Positions 29,927 to 32,976 of a stretch of DNA of 32,976 nucleotides are shown one piece after another. Each line of letters starts with the position of its first letter. The first letter of the stretch is position 1. Origin of the DNA: a virus; IMG/VR virus record IMGVR_UViG_3300021170_000053, positions 1 to 32,976 of that record. The stretch is one strand, 5' to 3'. The translations under genes and the position numbers were made by a program. Under the pieces are notes generated by a model, which was given only the letters and a program-made list of their open reading frames with translations, searched no databases and was not told the origin of the DNA.

Positions 29927-30385
29927 ATGCAGAAGTTCCTTCGCTTCGCGCCACTGCTCCTCGGCGTCCTTCTCATCGGGCTCGAGCTCGGCCACCGCGT
30001 CGACGCAGCTTCAGCCCCGGTGCTCTACCCGCAGCCCAACTGGCAGCCCCCGGGGCCGGTCAACTCGCTCCCGCCGGCCTGTGCTGATGGCCCGTGCATG
30101 AGCCTCGACGCTGGCACCGACTTCGTCTGCTACTTCACGCCGCTCAGCTCGCTCCAGCTGACCGGCGGGTCGACAGCCAACGTCAACTACCGCGTCACAT
30201 TGGATCCCGACGGCGGCACGTTCGCGAGCGCGGCCGACACGCCGCTCTTCGCGACGCAGACCGTACTGAAGACCCTACAGCCGGTGTCGACCTTCGCCGT
30301 GACTGATGGCGGGAAGTCGCTCGCGGCGGTCAGCATGCATTTGAGCGCGGCCGATGCCCTGGCCAGCGCGAGCCACTGCCCCTAA
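29927..30385 (+). CDS. Exported protein (152 aa)
   Basis: The N-terminus (MQKFLRFAPLLLGVLLIGLE) is a good signal peptide with likely cleavage after VDA (residues 25-27). The mature part is Pro-rich at first, has three Cys in PPACADGPCMSLD and VCYF plus one near the end, and a beta-rich body (NVNYRVTLDPDGGTF, KTLQPVSTFAVTDGG, AAVSMHLSAAD). It would act outside the cytoplasmic membrane or anchor there. It starts a run of exported proteins that follows the glycosyltransferase gene. The product is not a recognised family; a virion or host-surface role cannot be told apart. Confidence 0.65.
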   Translation: MQKFLRFAPLLLGVLLIGLELGHRVDAASAPVLYPQPNWQPPGPVNSLPPACADGPCMSLDAGTDFVCYFTPLSSLQLTGGSTANVNYRVTLDPDGGTFASAADTPLFATQTVLKTLQPVSTFAVTDGGKSLAAVSMHLSAADALASASHCP

Positions 30386-30387
30386 GC

Positions 30388-32121
30388 ATGCGCCGCCTCG
30401 CGACATTGCTGGCGCTGCTCTGTGCTGGGTCAGCTCAGTCCCAGGCGGTCGGCGGCGACCTGGACGGCATCCTCAAGAGCCTGGCGCGTTCGCCCGTCGT
30501 CTTCCGCGACTCGTTCGTCGCCAGCGGTCCGCTGATCCTCGACACACCCAACACGGTGGCGCACGTTACCTGGAACGGCACCCAGCTCGTCGACAGCTTC
30601 GGCAACACCTGGACGCAGAACGGCACGGTGCCGCAGGTCGCGGGCGCGACCGTGAGCCCGATGTTTCCCAGCGGGTTCAACAGCGCGCCGAGGAGTGGGG
30701 CGGGGCCGTACTCGTCTAGCAACTACTATTCGGCGGCCATCGCGACGCCGATGAATTTCGCAGCCGCCCCGTTCTCGTTCTGCGAAGTGTTCATCCCCAA
30801 GGTGGCGGTTGCTGGTGCATCCATTGGAGCCAGCCTCAACGGGTCTGCGACCACGGGCTATGGATGGATCACCGACGGCACCGGGCTCGGCATGAACTTC
30901 TACGCGAACTCGATTGCCACCCTTGCAGCGGCGGGGTCCGCGGTACTCAATGGCCTCAACATCTTCTGCGGCGGTAATGACGGAACGAACACGATCTCCA
31001 AAGGCAATCTGATGGCGATGGCCGTGACGAACACGGCAACGCACCCGTATACGCAATCCGCGGCGACACCAGTGCAGCTTGGGTACAATAGCACCGAGGT
31101 AGCGTTCAGCGGAACGATACTGGAGGCGTGGTACTCCACTGACGTTCCGACGGACGCACTCTTCACCGCCATTCAACAGCGCGTGCTCAACGAGGTCGCC
31201 GACACTGGTCAGATCATCGCAGACGTGCGCGCCAGCACCACGACCTACCGCACCAACGATGTCCGCTGGATCGCTCCGGCAAACGTGCCGACTGTCGAGA
31301 TGCTCTCGGATGGCGGCGGTGGACTGCTGGTCACGGCGGCGGCGACGGAGTACCTACTCAATAACACCGCTCCTGCCACGCAGACCACGGCCTCGCTCGG
31401 GACCGGCGCCTACACCGGCAACTCGCTCGGCACGGGAGGAGTCACCTTTAGTGTCGTAGGGGCGACAGCGACAGGGCTACCCTGCACGACGACGACATTC
31501 CTAGACGTAGGAGAGGCTGGCGACTGTCATTTCACGGTAACCGTGGCCGGGACGGTGCTGGCAACCGTCGTTGGTTCGGTCACGTTCGAGCAACTGACGA
31601 ATACGGCCTATCGAGTGCCGGACATCATCGCAGCAGGCACGGCCACGACGGTCATCGCCGATGTCATCAGCGTCACCAATCCAGCCACCCTCAATGGCAA
31701 GCCGTGGTGCATGGGAGCGACCGTTGCGCCGTACGCCGGGACTTGGGCTGTAACTGGGTCGGCAATCTCGGCCGGCGCGAGCCACACGGGTGCGAACAGC
31801 GTCGAGTTGGACATCAACGCCTCGCTCGCGGACATCGGGCTTGTCTACGATGCGACCCCGACACTCAAGCAGCAGTCGTTCACGTTGGCCGACTCCAAAG
31901 CGCACAAGCTGCTCGTCTGCAACGCAGCCGGGACGATCACTCAATGGGTCGATGGCGCACTGGTGTCAGGCGCAGGCAGTGGTGCCGGTACGGGGATCCT
32001 TGGCGCCAACCCGAGCACTATCTACCTCGGGAGCGAGGCCGGGGGAACGCCAGGTGGGCAGGCGGTCTATTTGCAGAATGTGCTGATCTGCAACTCGTCC
32101 GCGGGCGGGAGCTGCAAATGA
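30388..32121 (+). CDS. Exported protein with two LamG-like domains
   Basis: 577 residues, starting 2 nt after the upstream stop without a clear Shine-Dalgarno (likely coupled). The signal peptide is MRRLATLLALLCAGSAQSQA with cleavage after SQA. Residues about 38-275 and 415-577 look like LamG/concanavalin-A-type beta sandwiches; the second has HKLLVCNAAGTITQWVDGAL, ILGANPSTIYLGSEAGG and AVYLQNVLICN. A Thr-rich Ig-like part (about 320-410) lies between. Four to six cysteines could form disulphides after export. Such domains usually bind glycans. It may be a surface lectin, a fibre made with a leader, or a host-coat protein. Ends in an ATGA overlap. Confidence 0.65.
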   Translation: MRRLATLLALLCAGSAQSQAVGGDLDGILKSLARSPVVFRDSFVASGPLILDTPNTVAHVTWNGTQLVDSFGNTWTQNGTVPQVAGATVSPMFPSGFNSAPRSGAGPYSSSNYYSAAIATPMNFAAAPFSFCEVFIPKVAVAGASIGASLNGSATTGYGWITDGTGLGMNFYANSIATLAAAGSAVLNGLNIFCGGNDGTNTISKGNLMAMAVTNTATHPYTQSAATPVQLGYNSTEVAFSGTILEAWYSTDVPTDALFTAIQQRVLNEVADTGQIIADVRASTTTYRTNDVRWIAPANVPTVEMLSDGGGGLLVTAAATEYLLNNTAPATQTTASLGTGAYTGNSLGTGGVTFSVVGATATGLPCTTTTFLDVGEAGDCHFTVTVAGTVLATVVGSVTFEQLTNTAYRVPDIIAAGTATTVIADVISVTNPATLNGKPWCMGATVAPYAGTWAVTGSAISAGASHTGANSVELDINASLADIGLVYDATPTLKQQSFTLADSKAHKLLVCNAAGTITQWVDGALVSGAGSGAGTGILGANPSTIYLGSEAGGTPGGQAVYLQNVLICNSSAGGSCK

Positions 32122-32849
32122 GCCAGCAAGTCCGCATCGGATTCGTCGCCGCCGTCGCCGCGATCCTAGCCGCGCTCGCTCTCCAGCATGGCTTCGTCGC
32201 CATCCCCAACGCGCCATTGCCCGACGGTGGCGCGGTCTTCTCGGATGGTGGCTACTGGGGCGCCGTCTACACGACGGGGCTCACCGCCAACTCGTCCTGC
32301 ATCAGCTTCCCCACGGGCTTCGGCAACGACGGTGGGCTGGTCACCGTGCGTACCCAGTCGCTCCTGCTGAACCGTCAGGGCATGGATACGTGGAACCTCG
32401 GTCACTACAACGACGGAGGCCCTCCCTGGGCCTACGCGGTGGCCGAGTTCCAGGCATACCCGGCAGTGCTCGTCGACGGCGGCGTAGACCTCGCGCAGAC
32501 CGTCAACCTCCAGCAGCCTCCGGGGATGTGGGTGAATCCCGACGGCGTCAACAACGGTGACTTCCTCCAGATGGGCTCGCCGCTCAATCCGCAGTGCCAG
32601 GTGACGTTCGTCGGCGACGTAGGCACACCCAACTCGGTGCCGTTCCCCTGCGCGTGCGCGCCGCTAGTCGGCAGCTGCAGCGTGGCCGTGTCGGATGGAG
32701 GCTGGGGTCCTGGTGTGCCGGACCTGACTTACGGGGTCGGAGCGTGGCAGAACGACGCCGGGTGTGAAAGAAAGTCGTGCTTCGAGTTGGCCGGGGTCGG
32801 TCCAACATCCATGCAGCCGGGCTGCTACCTGCCGGATGGAGGCTTCTGA
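32118..32849 (+). CDS. Membrane-anchored or exported DGG-rich protein
   Basis: The 243-residue reading from ATG 32118 (ATGA overlap) is preferred over longer upstream starts, which lie inside the LamG gene. The N-terminal segment RIGFVAAVAAILAALALQHG is a signal peptide or uncleaved anchor. The rest carries repeated DGG triplets (LPDGGAVFSDGGYWG, NDGGL, NDGGPPW, VDGGVD, SDGGWG, LPDGGF) and eight cysteines, mostly in the last 90 residues, likely disulphide-bonded. The DGG/DAG style also appears in the exported protein at 12824. Function unknown. Confidence 0.6.
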   Translation: MSQQVRIGFVAAVAAILAALALQHGFVAIPNAPLPDGGAVFSDGGYWGAVYTTGLTANSSCISFPTGFGNDGGLVTVRTQSLLLNRQGMDTWNLGHYNDGGPPWAYAVAEFQAYPAVLVDGGVDLAQTVNLQQPPGMWVNPDGVNNGDFLQMGSPLNPQCQVTFVGDVGTPNSVPFPCACAPLVGSCSVAVSDGGWGPGVPDLTYGVGAWQNDAGCERKSCFELAGVGPTSMQPGCYLPDGGF

Positions 32850-32938
32850 TGCGGCGCACCGCTCGATTCCTTGCCGACGCCGCGCTGTTCGTCGGCGTGA
32901 TGAAGCTCACCGCATGGGTGCTGCTGCCTGGCTGGTGA
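32849..32938 (+). CDS. Very small membrane protein (29 aa)
   Basis: The ATG overlaps the upstream stop by 1 nt (TGATG). The product is basic at the N-terminus (MRRTARFLAD) followed by one hydrophobic segment (AALFVGVMKLTAWVLLPGW), enough for one membrane span. It fits the overlap style of the neighbours. Being so short, it may be a coincidence of reading frame. Confidence 0.4.
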   Translation: MRRTARFLADAALFVGVMKLTAWVLLPGW

Positions 32939-32961
32939 TGAACCTAAGACGGAGACATGCC

Positions 32962-32976
32962 ATGGACAGGAATGAC
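32962..32976 (+). CDS. Start of a further gene, cut by window edge
   Basis: ATG 32962 follows a Shine-Dalgarno-like CGGAGA (32950-32955) at about 6-nt spacing; the frame is open to the window edge (MDRND). An ATG at 32938 in the same frame, overlapping the previous stop, is an alternative start. Nothing can be said of the product. Confidence 0.35.

Noticed and set aside
1-32976. CRISPR array, integrase, attachment site or insertion-sequence ends
   Set aside because: No regularly spaced repeats, recombinase motifs or paired terminal repeats were seen on reading; exact short att repeats could not be excluded by eye.

Overview
The window reads as the virion-assembly region of a tailed double-stranded DNA phage or prophage of a high-GC bacterium. 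Nearly all genes lie on the plus strand. They follow the siphovirus order: terminase nuclease, HK97-type portal, prohead protease/scaffold, HK97-fold major capsid protein, connector proteins, tail terminator, tail tube, frameshifted tail chaperone, tape measure, distal tail proteins, hub/receptor-binding protein. No sheath or contractile baseplate gene is visible, which suggests a long non-contractile tail. No integrase, repressor, replication or lysis gene is recognisable here, so virus versus prophage cannot be decided. The host is unknown. High GC, many GTG/TTG starts, several exported proteins and DGG/DAG-rich secreted proteins would suit a Gram-negative such as Myxococcota, but that is only an inference.

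Layout. 1-5.8 kb: a membrane protein cut by the left edge, then a tightly overlapping run of small genes, several Cys-rich and probably zinc-binding. This run includes a T4 Rnl1-type RNA ligase and a protein that looks like a catalytically dead copy of the prohead protease. 5.8-11.3 kb: terminase nuclease domain (no ATPase partner in the window), portal, protease/scaffold and major capsid protein. 11.4-16 kb: a candidate capsid-surface protein, small unknowns, an exported protein, the head-tail adaptor with a large inserted module, a head-closure candidate, an HK97 gp10-like protein and a tail-terminator candidate. 16-22.3 kb: tail tube, an antisense HNH endonuclease insertion, tail chaperone with a textbook -1 frameshift site, and tape measure. 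22.3-28 kb: two paralogous distal-tail proteins, one with an added LamG-like domain, then a 1,102-residue modular hub/fibre with a C1q-like tip. 28-33 kb: a TPR O-GlcNAc-transferase-like enzyme and a run of exported or membrane-anchored proteins, two carrying adhesin-like features.

Two regulatory themes stand out. Most genes are joined by 1-8-nt start/stop overlaps (ATGA, GTGA, TTGA), so translation is probably coupled. The few real gaps around the protease, capsid and following genes hold pairs of short, stable hairpins. A longer stem-loop buries the Shine-Dalgarno of the first exported protein after the glycosyltransferase.

The most unusual content is the phage-borne TPR-OGT beside the receptor-binding and exported surface proteins, the dead protease paralogue with zinc clusters, the stand-alone terminase nuclease, the RNA ligase, and the decorated neck adaptor. 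All function calls come from reading motifs by eye; no database search was run.
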